Positions 35,425 through 44,259 of a stretch of DNA of 55,229 bases are shown in pieces (the first letter of the stretch is position 1; every line of letters starts with the position of its first letter). The notes beneath the pieces were generated by a model. That model searched no databases, was not told where the DNA came from, and saw nothing but the letters and a program-made list of their open reading frames with translations. The stretch is from the NCBI RefSeq assembly GCF_003946335.1, contig NZ_RHNX01000021.1, positions 1 through 55,229 of the forward strand, in the 5' to 3' direction. The position numbers and the translations under genes are program-made. The stretch comes from Levilactobacillus fujinensis. GTDB taxonomy: Bacteria > Bacillota > Bacilli > Lactobacillales > Lactobacillaceae.

Positions 35425-37695
35425 TCAATTTTCATTAATCCACTGTTTCAACGCCACTCCAGTCCGCGAGTCAGCGACCTTAATCGCCTCGCGTGGCGTA
35501 CCGCTATACTGGATTCGACCGCCATAACGACCGGCATCCGGCCCCACGTCGATCAACCAGTCTGCCTGACTAATGACGGCCAGGTTGTGTTCGATGATGA
35601 TCAGTGAGTTCCCCGCTGCAACCAAGTCATTGAAGAGCGTCATTAATCGCGCCGTATCCTTTAAGTGCAACCCAGCTGTGGGTTCATCCAGCAGGTAAAT
35701 CGTCCCCTGCTTCCCTAATTCAACCGCCAATTTCAACCGTTGCAGTTCACCACCCGACAGCGTCGTCAGGGGTTGGGCCAGTGTCAAATAGCCCAGACCA
35801 ACACGATCCAAATTAGCCAACTTCGCCGCTAATTTTGGCGTATCCTGGAAGAAATCCGCGGCTGCCTTGACCGACAGTTGGAGGACTTCCGCAATATTTT
35901 TACCCCGATAAGCGTATTGCAGTGCCTCTTCACTGTACCGTTTGCCCTGACACAGCTCGCAGGTCTGGACGACGGGGTCCATGAACGCCATGTTAGTAAT
36001 CGTGACGCCCTTGCCCTTACACCGCGGACAGGCGCCCTTACCGTTATAACTGAACCAACTAGTCCCTACGCGGCCGTTCGCCTGGCTAAATAGCTTCCGA
36101 ATATCGTCCAAAATTCCCAGGTAAGTGGCCGGTGTCGAGCGAATGTTGATGCCCACTGGTGTCTGTGCCAAATCGATGTACGCCTCGTGGAGCTGGTCCT
36201 TCAACGCCGTCACCAATGAAGATTTCCCCGACCCAGCGACCCCGGAAATCACGGTCATCACGCCCAGGGGCACGTCGACGTTAACGTCTTGTAGATTGTT
36301 CCGGGTCACGTGCCGCAACGCCAGTTCTCCACTGGCATGACGTTCCGTACCCCAATGATGCGCCTTGCGTAACCAGGTTCCAGTCAACGTCTCCGATGCC
36401 AATAGTTCAGAGACCGTTCCAGTAAACGTGACGGTTCCACCGCCCTGACCGGCCTGCGGGCCCATTTCAACCACGTAATCGGCAAAGGTGATCATCGCCG
36501 GATTATGTTCAACCACTAAAATGGTGTTACCTTTTTCCTTTAACTTGGTCAATGCTTGTTTGATCAACTGAATGTCATGTGGATGCAGGCCCACACTGGG
36601 TTCGTCTAGGATGTAGACCATGTCGACCAGTGCACTCGTCAGGTATTTAGCAATCTTGATACGCTGCGCCTCACCACCGGACAATGAGCTGGTTCCCCGG
36701 TCGAGCGTCAGATAACCCAGACCAATGTCGACCAGCGATTGTATCTTGGTGCTGAGCTCCCGAACCACGTCGGTCGCTAGTGGCGCGGTGATAGCCTGTA
36801 AAAATGTCAGCACATGCCGCAGATCCATCGCACTGATTTCAGCAATGTTATGGCCATTAATGTGGTTAGTCAAGACTTCTGGCTTTAACCGTGTCCCGTG
36901 ACAAACGGGACATGGTTTGCGGGTCACAATCTCAGCGATGGCGTCGCGGTGATGTTCCGCTTCCTTTTTGCCGATCACCGACCGCCGAATCCGTGGCACG
37001 ACACCTTCGTACAAGGCCGTACGCGGAAACCCTTTGCCCGGATGTTTCAGATTCTGTTGTGGGGCATGCATCAGGAGGTCGTATTCCTCGGCCGTATAGT
37101 CCTTGATGGGCTTGTCGTCGTCGAACAGGCCACTCGTCGCGTACCGCCGCCAACGCCAGGTATTTGGCCCAAAACTGACAAAGGTAATTGCACCCTGATT
37201 CAGCGACTTCTCTGGGTCGATCAGCTTGTCCTCATCGATGTCATCCACGTACCCTAGGCCCTGACAAGCCGGACACATCCCCTGTGGCAGGTTAAACGAA
37301 AAGCTGTCTGAATATCCGATAAACGGCTTGCCAATCCGTGAGAACAACAGGCGCAACAGGGAATAAATGCCGGTGTACGTTGCCAGTGTGGACCGTGCGT
37401 TTTTACCCAGCCGTTGTTGCGCGATGACAATGGCAACCGGCAAGTGTTCGATATCTTTCACGTGGGGTTGCCCGAATTTCGGCAGATATTGCTGGGTGAA
37501 ACTAGGAAACGTCTCATTCAGTTCTCGCCGCGAGGCCGCCGCAATCGTGTCGAACACCAGCGACGATTTTCCCGACCCCGACAGGCCGACAAACACCGTC
37601 GTCTGGTACTTGGGTACCCGTAAGTTCACGTGTTGCAAGTTGTTCTGGGTGGCATCTTTGATGTCGATATAACCTGACTTAAAAGTTGGTTGCAT
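35425..37695 (-). CDS. UvrA-like double ABC ATPase (drug-resistance type excinuclease paralogue)
   Basis: A 756-residue UvrA paralogue, about 190 residues shorter than UvrA proper. First ATPase: Walker A GLSGSGKSSLVFDT, signature SLSGGEAQRIKIA, Walker B YILDEPSVGLHP. Second: GVAGSGKSSLV, TLSGGELQRLKLA, YLLDEPTAGLH. Zinc-binding CxxC pairs are retained (CPACQGLG, CPVCHGTR, CPRCKGKG with CELCQGKR). The missing length corresponds to the UvrB-interaction and insertion domains, as in UvrA2/DrrC-type proteins linked to resistance to DNA-binding drugs. The ATG at 37695 has AGAGGAG 7 nt upstream. It is monocistronic. Confidence 0.92.
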   Translation of the reverse strand: MQPTFKSGYIDIKDATQNNLQHVNLRVPKYQTTVFVGLSGSGKSSLVFDTIAAASRRELNETFPSFTQQYLPKFGQPHVKDIEHLPVAIVIAQQRLGKNARSTLATYTGIYSLLRLLFSRIGKPFIGYSDSFSFNLPQGMCPACQGLGYVDDIDEDKLIDPEKSLNQGAITFVSFGPNTWRWRRYATSGLFDDDKPIKDYTAEEYDLLMHAPQQNLKHPGKGFPRTALYEGVVPRIRRSVIGKKEAEHHRDAIAEIVTRKPCPVCHGTRLKPEVLTNHINGHNIAEISAMDLRHVLTFLQAITAPLATDVVRELSTKIQSLVDIGLGYLTLDRGTSSLSGGEAQRIKIAKYLTSALVDMVYILDEPSVGLHPHDIQLIKQALTKLKEKGNTILVVEHNPAMITFADYVVEMGPQAGQGGGTVTFTGTVSELLASETLTGTWLRKAHHWGTERHASGELALRHVTRNNLQDVNVDVPLGVMTVISGVAGSGKSSLVTALKDQLHEAYIDLAQTPVGINIRSTPATYLGILDDIRKLFSQANGRVGTSWFSYNGKGACPRCKGKGVTITNMAFMDPVVQTCELCQGKRYSEEALQYAYRGKNIAEVLQLSVKAAADFFQDTPKLAAKLANLDRVGLGYLTLAQPLTTLSGGELQRLKLAVELGKQGTIYLLDEPTAGLHLKDTARLMTLFNDLVAAGNSLIIIEHNLAVISQADWLIDVGPDAGRYGGRIQYSGTPREAIKVADSRTGVALKQWINEN

Positions 37696-37784
37696 CCCGT
37701 TACTCCTCTCTTCGTCTCGTCTCAATCCCTACGTTTTCCACCTTACCATATTCTAAAATTTTCCGCTTAACGTTGGGTTCTAAA

Positions 37785-38115
37785 GATTGAAAGTTCCAAA
37801 ACACACATTATGATCGTTGGCACAACGATATTGGGTCTAAGACTAGGCAACGTCGGCCAACCATCGCCTTACCGGCCGGCAGATATGGGCTGGAACGGTG
37901 CGAACACAACTTGAAGCCTCGAAAGGACCGAGTCTCCAAGCTTGGTTTTCTACTAAGCCAGCAGGAAACCCACCTGCCGACTAAGTAGAACGACGCGCCT
38001 GAGCCCATATCTGCCGACCTCTCGGCTGACCTAGTTGGTTTGAGGCGACATGAATCATGCCGCTAGGATCGCTGTTGAATTATGCTTAAACTTTAGCAAC
38101 CACTTGGAATTTAGT
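37785..38115 (-). repeat. Intergenic repeat, longest module B copy
   Basis: Reading on the minus strand, this copy runs from CCACTTGG...AAGTTTAAGCATAATTCAAC to the shared end TTTTGGAACTTTCAATC. It contains an 18-bp imperfect hairpin (TTCTACTAAGCCAGCAGG, 37956-37973, with CCTGCCGACTAAGTAGAA, 37981-37998) inside a larger inverted repeat CGGCAGATATGGGCT / AGCCCATATCTGCCG. The copy at 52665-52924 is the same element with about 105 bp deleted between those arms. Confidence 0.8.
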
Positions 38116-38139
38116 GATTGGAATTACCTGCACAATCAG

Positions 38140-38332
38140 AGCCGAAGGCAGCCAGGGATGGAGCTAGCCGTGTCAACGATGTTAGTCGGAGTTTTCCCGG
38201 CTTACATCGTGGGACGACCTGGGAGACGCCTGATCTTGGCGGCTTTCAGGCGAGCTGGAAGCCCGTCCTTTGGCTGGAAGCGTTCCCCACAGCAAGCGGA
38301 ATCCCTGGCAGCCGCAGTGCGACCAGCTCCCA
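38140..38332 (+). repeat. Intergenic repeat, module A core
   Basis: Contains the hairpin CGATGT-taGTCGG...CCGGCtt-ACATCG, then GGAGACGCCTGATCTTGGCG, CCCGTCCTTTGGCTGG and GCGGAATCCCTGGCAGCC. The usual right end is missing. It lies head to head with the module B copy. Confidence 0.8.
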
Positions 38333-38444
38333 GCCACTCTCAGGCCATAGATTCTGTGTATCACGCTACAAGCTTATTTTCACCCAAACTATCTTGAGAG
38401 GCCTATACTCTAACCTGTGATTAACATTGAAGGAGGAATTACTT

Positions 38445-38975
38445 ATGTCCTTATTTAAATCTAAAAATCGACATCCCCTCGATTTGAAGGCTGCCGTAAT
38501 TGCTGGCGGTGCTGCCGGCGTTATTTCTGGTTTGGTCAAACTCGGGTGGGAGAATGTCTTGCCCCCACGGACTGAAGCACGCGACGCGACCAATCCACCA
38601 CAGACCTTACTCGAGCAGTTCGGCGTCCCCACTAAGGTGACCCACGCCACCTATCACTACTCCGGTCATGAACTACCGTGGGTCAGTTATGTGATTCACT
38701 TTGGCTTCTCAACCACCTTTGCCGTCCTCTATCAACTCATCGGTGAGAAGATTCCCGCCGTTAAGAAGGACGCTGGCACCTGGTTCGGCCTCGCCATCTG
38801 GGTCGCCTTTCACCTCGGCATCATGCCACTCATGGGCACCGTTCCCGCTCCCGAGAATCAACCCAAAGAGGAACACATCTCCGAATCTCTCGGCCACATT
38901 GCGTGGATGGTCACCAACGATTTAGTTGGCGCCGAAGTCTACCGTCGTTTGGTCGCCGAGAAAAACAAAAAGTAA
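38445..38975 (+). CDS. YagU family (DUF1440) membrane protein
   Basis: A 176-residue protein of the YagU/DUF1440 family, linked in Escherichia coli to acid resistance. The N-terminal helix AAVIAGGAAGVISGLVKLGWE, the following VLPPRTEARDATNPP, and the later helices (about 85-105 and 112-135) match the family. The C-terminal HIAWMVTNDLVGAEVYRRLV is also typical. AAGGAGGA precedes the start. It is probably single-gene, with a terminator right after. Confidence 0.88.
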   Translation: MSLFKSKNRHPLDLKAAVIAGGAAGVISGLVKLGWENVLPPRTEARDATNPPQTLLEQFGVPTKVTHATYHYSGHELPWVSYVIHFGFSTTFAVLYQLIGEKIPAVKKDAGTWFGLAIWVAFHLGIMPLMGTVPAPENQPKEEHISESLGHIAWMVTNDLVGAEVYRRLVAEKNKK

Positions 38976-38984
38976 TCACGTCAC

Positions 38985-39029
38985 GGGCCAACCGGACACG
39001 ACCATATCGCCTCGTCAGTTGGCCCTTTT
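38985..39029 (+). terminator. Terminator of the YagU gene
   Basis: GGGCCAAC pairs with GTTGGCCC, followed by TTTT. Confidence 0.82.
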
Positions 39030-39074
39030 GCATCCCTTAATTTCAGTGCTTGTAAACTTTAGGAGGCTTGCCCT

Positions 39075-40391
39075 TTGAATCACACTTGGCAAACAAAATG
39101 GCCGGAACGTATCAGCTACGGTCTCAGCGACGCGGCCGACAACCTGGTCTTTCAGATGATGACCACTTACCTACTTTTCTTTTACACCGACGTCTACGGC
39201 CTGTCCGCTAGTGCCGCCGCCATTCTCTTCATCGTGGCCCGTCTCGCCGACGTGGTCGAAAGCCTCGTCATTGGCCTCATGATTGACCGGACGCATTCCA
39301 AATGGGGCAAGAGTCGGCCGTTCTTTCTCTGGTACGCACTCCCCTACGTGCTCTTCGCCGTCCTGACCTTTGTCACCCCACCATTTAGCGGCAGTGGCAA
39401 ATTGATCTGGGCCTATGTGACCTATCTGGGACTGGGCTTCTTCTACACCGCCGTCAACCTCCCCATCACGTCGATTCTACCAACCATGACCCAAAACACA
39501 CAGGAACTGACTCTGCTTGGTGTCATTCGCCAATTCGGTGGCAGTTCCGTACAAATCATCGTAGCCATTTTCACCCTGCCCCTGGTCGCCTTCTTTGGCC
39601 ATGGTAGCCAACAACGCGGATTTTTGTTGACTATCGCCTTGTTTGGCCTGATTTCTCTCGCACTCATCTGGAACACCTTTTTCCACGTCCGCGAGCGTTT
39701 CACCAACCCCGAACGGTCGCATCAATCCTGGCGAGCGGTTGGGACCATGTTGCGTAAAAATCAGCCGTGGCTGGTCATTTCCGTGGTCATCTTACTCTAC
39801 TGGCTGACTACCGCGATTAAAAATCAAACCACTATTTACTATTTCAAATACATTCAACACAGTGAGGCGCTGGTCCCATGGGCCAACAGCTTTACCTTTG
39901 CCGCGTTGATCGGCGTGCTACTCATTATTCACGTCTCCGACCGCTGGGGCAAAAAGCACACCATGCTCGGTGGCATCGCCCTGGCTGCTTTGGGCCAACT
40001 GATTCTGACGATTGGCGTCTTACTCAACCAACTCATCGTCTTATTTACCGGCATCCTAATCAATTCGATCGGCAATGGCCTGATCATCGGCCTCGTCTCT
40101 ATCATGATTGCCGATACGATTCGCTACGGGATGGCGATGGGCATTCAGGCTGAGGGCATCCTGGCGTCAACTGACGATTTCGGCGTCAACGTTGGGCTGG
40201 GCTTAGGCGGTCTGGTAACCGCGGGCCTCTTTCATTTCTCGGGTTACGTCGCTAATCACACACAAAATGTCGCGACCCAACACATGATCACACTCAACTA
40301 CGCGTGGTTGCCGTTGATTCTTTACATCGTGATGTTCGTCATTCTCCTGTTGTATAATGAACGTAGACTAATGGCTGCGATTGACGCGTAA
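39075..40391 (+). CDS. Sugar:cation symporter of the GPH family
   Basis: A 438-residue 12-helix transporter of the glycoside-pentoside-hexuronide:cation symporter family. Typical segments are RISYGLSDAADNLVFQMM at the start, VARLADVVESLVIGLMIDRT with the conserved Asp/Arg loop, and SKWGKSRPFFLW. It starts with TTG after AGGAGG. A sugar O-acetyltransferase gene follows 36 nt downstream, suggesting an operon for uptake and handling of a glycoside or pentose. The sugar cannot be read from sequence. Confidence 0.9.
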   Translation: MNHTWQTKWPERISYGLSDAADNLVFQMMTTYLLFFYTDVYGLSASAAAILFIVARLADVVESLVIGLMIDRTHSKWGKSRPFFLWYALPYVLFAVLTFVTPPFSGSGKLIWAYVTYLGLGFFYTAVNLPITSILPTMTQNTQELTLLGVIRQFGGSSVQIIVAIFTLPLVAFFGHGSQQRGFLLTIALFGLISLALIWNTFFHVRERFTNPERSHQSWRAVGTMLRKNQPWLVISVVILLYWLTTAIKNQTTIYYFKYIQHSEALVPWANSFTFAALIGVLLIIHVSDRWGKKHTMLGGIALAALGQLILTIGVLLNQLIVLFTGILINSIGNGLIIGLVSIMIADTIRYGMAMGIQAEGILASTDDFGVNVGLGLGGLVTAGLFHFSGYVANHTQNVATQHMITLNYAWLPLILYIVMFVILLLYNERRLMAAIDA

Positions 40392-40427
40392 TGCCAGTCG
40401 GCAAGCCACCCGAAAGGATCCGTTCAC

Positions 40428-41039
40428 ATGGAAAAAGACAAACTGCACACCGTTGACCTCTACCTGCCTGGAGACGATAGTATCGCCATCGAACAGCAGA
40501 AATGTTTAGACCAGCTCTACGACTTCAATCAGACTCGCCCGACAGAAGGTGCCAAACGTCAGGCTCTGCTCAAGGATATGTTCGCTAGTATCGGCCCGGA
40601 TTGCTATATTGAACCACCATTTCACAGTAACTTTGGTGGGCACCACGTCCACTTTGGCGCACACATCTACGCCAACTTTAATCTCACCATGGTCGATGAC
40701 ACCTACATCTACGTCGGGGATCACACCATGTTCGGTCCGAACGTGACCATTGCTACGGCCGGTCACCCCATCCTACCCGAGTTACGTCAACAGGAATACC
40801 AGTACAATGCCTCGGTCCATATTGGTAAAAATTGTTGGCTCGGTGCAGGCGTCATCGTCCTTCCCGGCATCACGATCGGTGACAACGTCGTCATCGGCGC
40901 TGGTAGCATCGTCACCAAGGATCTCCCGGACAACGTGGTGGCGGTCGGCAACCCTTGCCACGTCATGCGTCCGGTCAACGACCACGACCGTGAGTTCTAC
41001 TTCAAGGACCACCGGATCAATCCGGATCTTTTAAACTAG
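40428..41039 (+). CDS. Sugar O-acetyltransferase (maltose/galactoside acetyltransferase type)
   Basis: A 203-residue left-handed beta-helix acetyltransferase that transfers acetyl from acetyl-CoA to a sugar. It has the N-terminal Maa/LacA helical part, [20 protein letters not shown], the catalytic histidine in [11 protein letters not shown], and hexapeptide repeats in [20 protein letters not shown]. Members detoxify non-metabolisable sugars by acetylation. The ribosome binding site is GAAAGGATC. It is co-oriented with the GPH symporter. Confidence 0.93.
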   Translation: MEKDKLHTVDLYLPGDDSIAIEQQKCLDQLYDFNQTRPTEGAKRQALLKDMFASIGPDCYIEPPFHSNFGGHHVHFGAHIYANFNLTMVDDTYIYVGDHTMFGPNVTIATAGHPILPELRQQEYQYNASVHIGKNCWLGAGVIVLPGITIGDNVVIGAGSIVTKDLPDNVVAVGNPCHVMRPVNDHDREFYFKDHRINPDLLN

Positions 41040-41090
41040 TCTCTGCCAACATCTTACCAGGTAGTCAAATAGACTGGTTTTAGCTGCCCT

Positions 41091-41391
41091 GCTGAAGGTT
41101 GAAATTGACGGACACAATCGTATAATCGTATCCGGACGCCATCAGGGATGCAATTAGCCATGTCGACAATGTTAGTCGGGGGTCTCCAGCTTACATCGTG
41201 GGACGATCTGAGAGACACCTGAACTTGGTAGCTTTCAGTCGAATTGGAGGCCCGTCCTTTGGCTGGAGGCATTCTCCACCATAGCAAGTGGCGTCCCCGG
41301 CGGTTGGCGTGCGACTATTTTCACTAGTTTCACCGTGACAATTCCTACTGTCGTAAGAGTAACGCAAACATTTTGGCTTTCAACCTTTAGC
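41091..41391 (+). repeat. Best-bounded copy of the intergenic repeat, with terminal inverted repeats
   Basis: The left end GCTGAAGGTTGAAA (41091-41104) and right end TTTCAACCTTTAGC (41378-41391) are inverted repeats matching at 13 of 14 positions. Between them is a module A core (CGACAATGTTAGTCGG, CTTACATCGTGGGACG, CCCGTCCTTTGGCTGG) and a tail (TTCACTAGTTTCACCGTGAC, CCTACTGTCGTAAGAGTAAC). No reading frame of plausible protein exists inside. I see no clear target-site duplication. Confidence 0.85.
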
Positions 41392-41421
41392 TGAACTGTC
41401 TGATTTCGACTGCTAAATAAT

Positions 41422-41470
41422 AAACGCTAGAATTGTCTGCATTGACGGGGACAGTTCCTAGCGTTTTTTT
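41422..41470 (+). terminator. Terminator after the acetyltransferase gene
   Basis: AAACGCTAG-a-A-TTGTC pairs with GGACA-gTT-CCTAGCGTTT, with a T-run of seven. Confidence 0.85.
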
Positions 41471-41615
41471 CGTGACATGAAAAGCGATTACAGAAACCGA
41501 TTGCGTGAATCCACCACATCGTTGCTAAGCGAGCGAGAAGACTGAAGCGCCCCCACAGCAGACGAAATCCCTGGCAGCTGCAGTGCCAACACGCTTAACC
41601 AAGCTCGTCAGCTAC

Positions 41616-41652
41616 AAAAAAAGACGACCGATCATTTTACCGGGTCGTCGTC
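41616..41652 (-). terminator. Terminator of the MarR gene
   Basis: Minus strand: GACGACC pairs with GGTCGTC, then seven T residues. A small degraded repeat piece (CCCCACAGCAGACGAAATCC) lies at about 41549-41600 between the two terminators. Confidence 0.85.
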
Positions 41653-41669
41653 TCAGAAATTTTATTTGA

Positions 41670-42194
41670 TTAACTCCGGCGGCTCCGGTTAGAGTTCCGC
41701 CGTTTATCATGTAGGCTATCAAAACCGACAAAGCCAGCCGCAATGGCACGTTCGTTCGCCTTGTGGAGCACCTCGATGAAGTGCTCAGCTTCGTCCTTGC
41801 CGAAGAAACCTAGCCATCGGTGGAACCGTTCGTCCGTAGCTTGGGCCAAGTTCCGTTGAACCCGACTCCCGGCAGCCGTTAAGGTAATATACTTCACCCG
41901 CCGGTCGTTAGGATCAACCTTTTGCATCACGTAATTTTCTTTCAGCAAAACGTTGACTTGCCGTGCAATCGCACTCTTAGAGACGCCCTCTAACTTAGCT
42001 AACTCAACTAAGGTTTGGCCGTTCTTGCTTCGGGCCACGTTGTCCATTACCATGTAGGCTTCAAAAGTCAGATTGTACTTCTGAGTGGGAATGGAAACGA
42101 AGTCGCCGATGTACTTGAAGATATGCATGTACAAATCGTCAAATTCTTTTTTCAGTTGGGCTTCCGTTACAGCCTCATTAGTCGTTTCAGTCAT
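41670..42194 (-). CDS. MarR-family transcriptional regulator
   Basis: A 174-residue winged-helix repressor. The recognition region is QTLVELAKLEGVSKSAIARQ followed by VNVLLKENYVMQKVDPNDRR, the MarR wing with the Asp-Arg pair. N- and C-terminal helices provide the dimer. It ends in an unusual basic DKRRNSNRSRRS tail. It starts with ATG after AAGGAG. No neighbouring gene is an obvious target, so it may act elsewhere or on itself. Confidence 0.92.
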   Translation of the reverse strand: MTETTNEAVTEAQLKKEFDDLYMHIFKYIGDFVSIPTQKYNLTFEAYMVMDNVARSKNGQTLVELAKLEGVSKSAIARQVNVLLKENYVMQKVDPNDRRVKYITLTAAGSRVQRNLAQATDERFHRWLGFFGKDEAEHFIEVLHKANERAIAAGFVGFDSLHDKRRNSNRSRRS

Positions 42195-42379
42195 TATCAG
42201 TCCATTACTCCTTCTAAGACAGCGGTAGGCACTGCCTTTTCCCTTAAGAATTGCACAGCTACGGGACTTAATTGTAGCCGATAATCATAGCTACGTCACC
42301 AACCAATATTTCTAAAGTGGATAACCATACATATATTTTACCATTAAATTAAATAACTGGGTGAAATGAAATTTTAGAC

Positions 42380-42407
42380 TTGCAAAAACGAACATCCGTT
42401 CTATAAT
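42380..42407 (+). promoter_or_regulatory. LexA-controlled promoter of the YolD-like gene
   Basis: The -35 box TTGCAA (42380-42385), a 16-nt spacer and -10 box TATAAT (42402-42407) enclose CGAACATCCGTTCT (42389-42402), a perfect GAAC-N4-GTTC core of the Gram-positive LexA box. Binding would block RNA polymerase directly, so the gene should belong to the SOS regulon. Confidence 0.75.
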
Positions 42408-42432
42408 GGAATTAATCTTTTCCGAGGACGTG

Positions 42433-42684
42433 ATGACGTTTATGCAACTTGCTAGCCAACAAATTCGGCCCCTACTACGAGCCGCTTACCAAAACAATCA
42501 AATAACTTCCCTAATCTTTCATGACGTGATGTACACGGGAACCGTTGACTATCTCACCGAATCGACCGTTTATTTAGGTCTTACCGCAGGGAGATCTCGT
42601 CAAATTCCGCTGACTCAAATCACGCAGGTCGACTTACACCAATCGCAACCTTGGTGGCACCTGTACGAAAACGGTACCAAGTAG
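42433..42684 (+). CDS. YolD-like protein, probable SOS gene
   Basis: An 83-residue protein with the YolD-like pattern: a helical start (MTFMQLASQQIRPLLRAAYQ), then a small beta domain, SLIFHDVMYTGTVDYLTEST, and the family end IPLTQITQVDLH. YolD-like proteins usually accompany Y-family DNA polymerases and are DNA-damage inducible; no polymerase is next to this one. The start at 42433 is fixed by the promoter, since the upstream ATG at 42406 lies inside the -10 box; GAGG precedes it. Confidence 0.75.
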   Translation: MTFMQLASQQIRPLLRAAYQNNQITSLIFHDVMYTGTVDYLTESTVYLGLTAGRSRQIPLTQITQVDLHQSQPWWHLYENGTK

Positions 42685-42699
42685 CTTCCCCTAGTATCA

Positions 42700-43580
42700 C
42701 CTCTCCCGCCATAAAAAGAAACCCTTTTTTCGAAATTGTTGCTTTTTTATTTACAATTAGCAACAAACGTTACCTTTATTGAACCCGTTCGGCTTTTTTC
42801 ATGTATTCTATGCGAAGAAAAGCCCTTTTAGTTAGTCCTAGTCTACCCTGATTATACCGCACCCACCGGCTCGCGCTATACCCCATTTTGAGTGAACTGG
42901 TAACAATCAAAAAATTATACAGATTGATTAATTGAGGGGATAAGAGTGTAAACCCACGCGCTGTTTTCATCAATAAACGTCTAGTCGTGTAATTATCCGC
43001 AAACGCTAATGTTATCGGCTATGGTCAGACTAAACTGGCTGGTATTAGCCTAGCATGTGAGCCGCCACTTTCACCAGATAATTTTTGTTCTCACGCTTCA
43101 CGTTCAAAGTTACTTTACCAACATCAAATTAATGGTTTGTCGTGCTAAAACATGCTTTCATTTTTCGGCTATCATCTGTAACTGCGTGTAAATTCGTCAA
43201 TTTATTGGACTCTCTTTGTTCACGGCCTGATAGTTAATTCGCCTTATTAACTGAAAATTTCTTTTCATAAAACCAAAAAAACCGGATTATTTATCAACAA
43301 GCCTCCCCCGATTTAGATTTCTCCTTTTTCGTTGGAATTTTGTTGCTACATAATCCAGGTGTTCATGTGTTATCAATATATAATTGTGTTCTGTGGTGCT
43401 GAGTCATCTCGTGCCGTAGTCCAATTCCTATCTACTTTGTACACCGAAGGCCCATCACACGCTACCTTTACTGTACACGCTTAACTTTCAGTCTCGTCTT
43501 TAGAGAAGCTATTCACTCTCCACTAACCGTAGCGGTCCTAAAAAGACAAGTGCATACTACCGTTGTCTCCATAAGCCATT
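42700..43580. other. Long gap with gene scraps
   Basis: About 0.9 kb without a convincing gene. The minus strand has a 65-codon frame at 42776-42973 (ARGFTLLSPQLINLYNFLIV) and a 27-codon frame near 43060-43140 (FDVGKVTLNVKRENKNYLVK then VAAHMLG and stop). Neither has a ribosome binding site. At 43438-43498 there is a degraded copy of the TGTACAGTAAAGG palindrome followed by AACTTTCAGTCTCG. Confidence 0.4.
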
Positions 43581-44258
43581 CTACTCTGACGTCTGATCCA
43601 TCACATGACCCACAAACGCTTGCAGAGCCCGCTGTTTCAGTTGGCTCACACTCGCCTGTGGGTCTTGCTTGAGCCGCCGAGCAACGTACTTGGTTGTGTA
43701 GGTCTGCGCCTGCTGTTGCGTCACTTGTCGGTGGAGGTTCGTCTCTACTCGTTTGACAGCGGCCTTGGTCAGTACGTGCCAGCGCGGCGTCAGGCGGTAA
43801 ATGACCGTCTGTTGCTTCAGCTGCCCGGCATTCGTCACGCCGGTGAAGAACCACTTTGCCCACTGATTCGTGTAGACGTAGCGGTTATTTTGTGTTTCTC
43901 GTACAGCCTTAGTCGCGCTGAACGTGACCCTGATGCGTTTATGCTTATTCACGACCACCGCCGTTTTACCATCGTTACCATCGGCTCGCTGACTAGCATA
44001 AGCGGTATAAGTCGTTTTGCCTTCCTTAATCGCCTTGGTCATCAGCACGTGGTTACCGCGAATACTCCCGACTGGTCGAATCGCCACTTGGTGCGTCGAC
44101 AGTCGTTCGGTGGTACCGTAATGATTCTGTGAATCCAGCAATAATAAGCCTTGCCCGCAGATGATCACCACCGTCATGACAACCGCCCACGCCAGCCGCC
44201 GACTGATAAATAGCCAGCCAGCCGCGATGACACTCAATACAATCACGCCTAATAACAT
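43581..44258 (-). CDS. DUF4811 membrane protein
   Basis: A 225-residue protein with two N-terminal membrane helices (about residues 2-17 and 22-41) and a large soluble part with GTTERLSTHQVAIRPVGSIR and RGNHVLMTKAIKEGKTTYTA. DUF4811 proteins are found almost always directly downstream of LmrB-like drug exporters in lactic acid bacteria, as here (1-nt spacing). The function is unknown; an accessory role for the exporter is inferred. Confidence 0.88.
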   Translation of the reverse strand: MLLGVIVLSVIAAGWLFISRRLAWAVVMTVVIICGQGLLLLDSQNHYGTTERLSTHQVAIRPVGSIRGNHVLMTKAIKEGKTTYTAYASQRADGNDGKTAVVVNKHKRIRVTFSATKAVRETQNNRYVYTNQWAKWFFTGVTNAGQLKQQTVIYRLTPRWHVLTKAAVKRVETNLHRQVTQQQAQTYTTKYVARRLKQDPQASVSQLKQRALQAFVGHVMDQTSE

Positions 44259-44259
44259 G

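Noticed and set aside
38050-38420. Frames with WLEAFPTASGIPGS and similar in the 38-kb repeat
   Set aside because: Same module A is read in different frames at 6.3, 41.2 and 46.6 kb with no consistent start or length.
39075-41039. Complete sugar utilisation operon
   Set aside because: Only a symporter and an acetyltransferase are present; no glycosidase, kinase or regulator adjoins them.
42776-42973. 65-codon minus-strand frame
   Set aside because: No ribosome binding site and no recognisable family; kept only as a note in the gap entry.
43605-44132. 175-codon plus-strand frame
   Set aside because: Antisense to the DUF4811 gene, which has family motifs and operon context.
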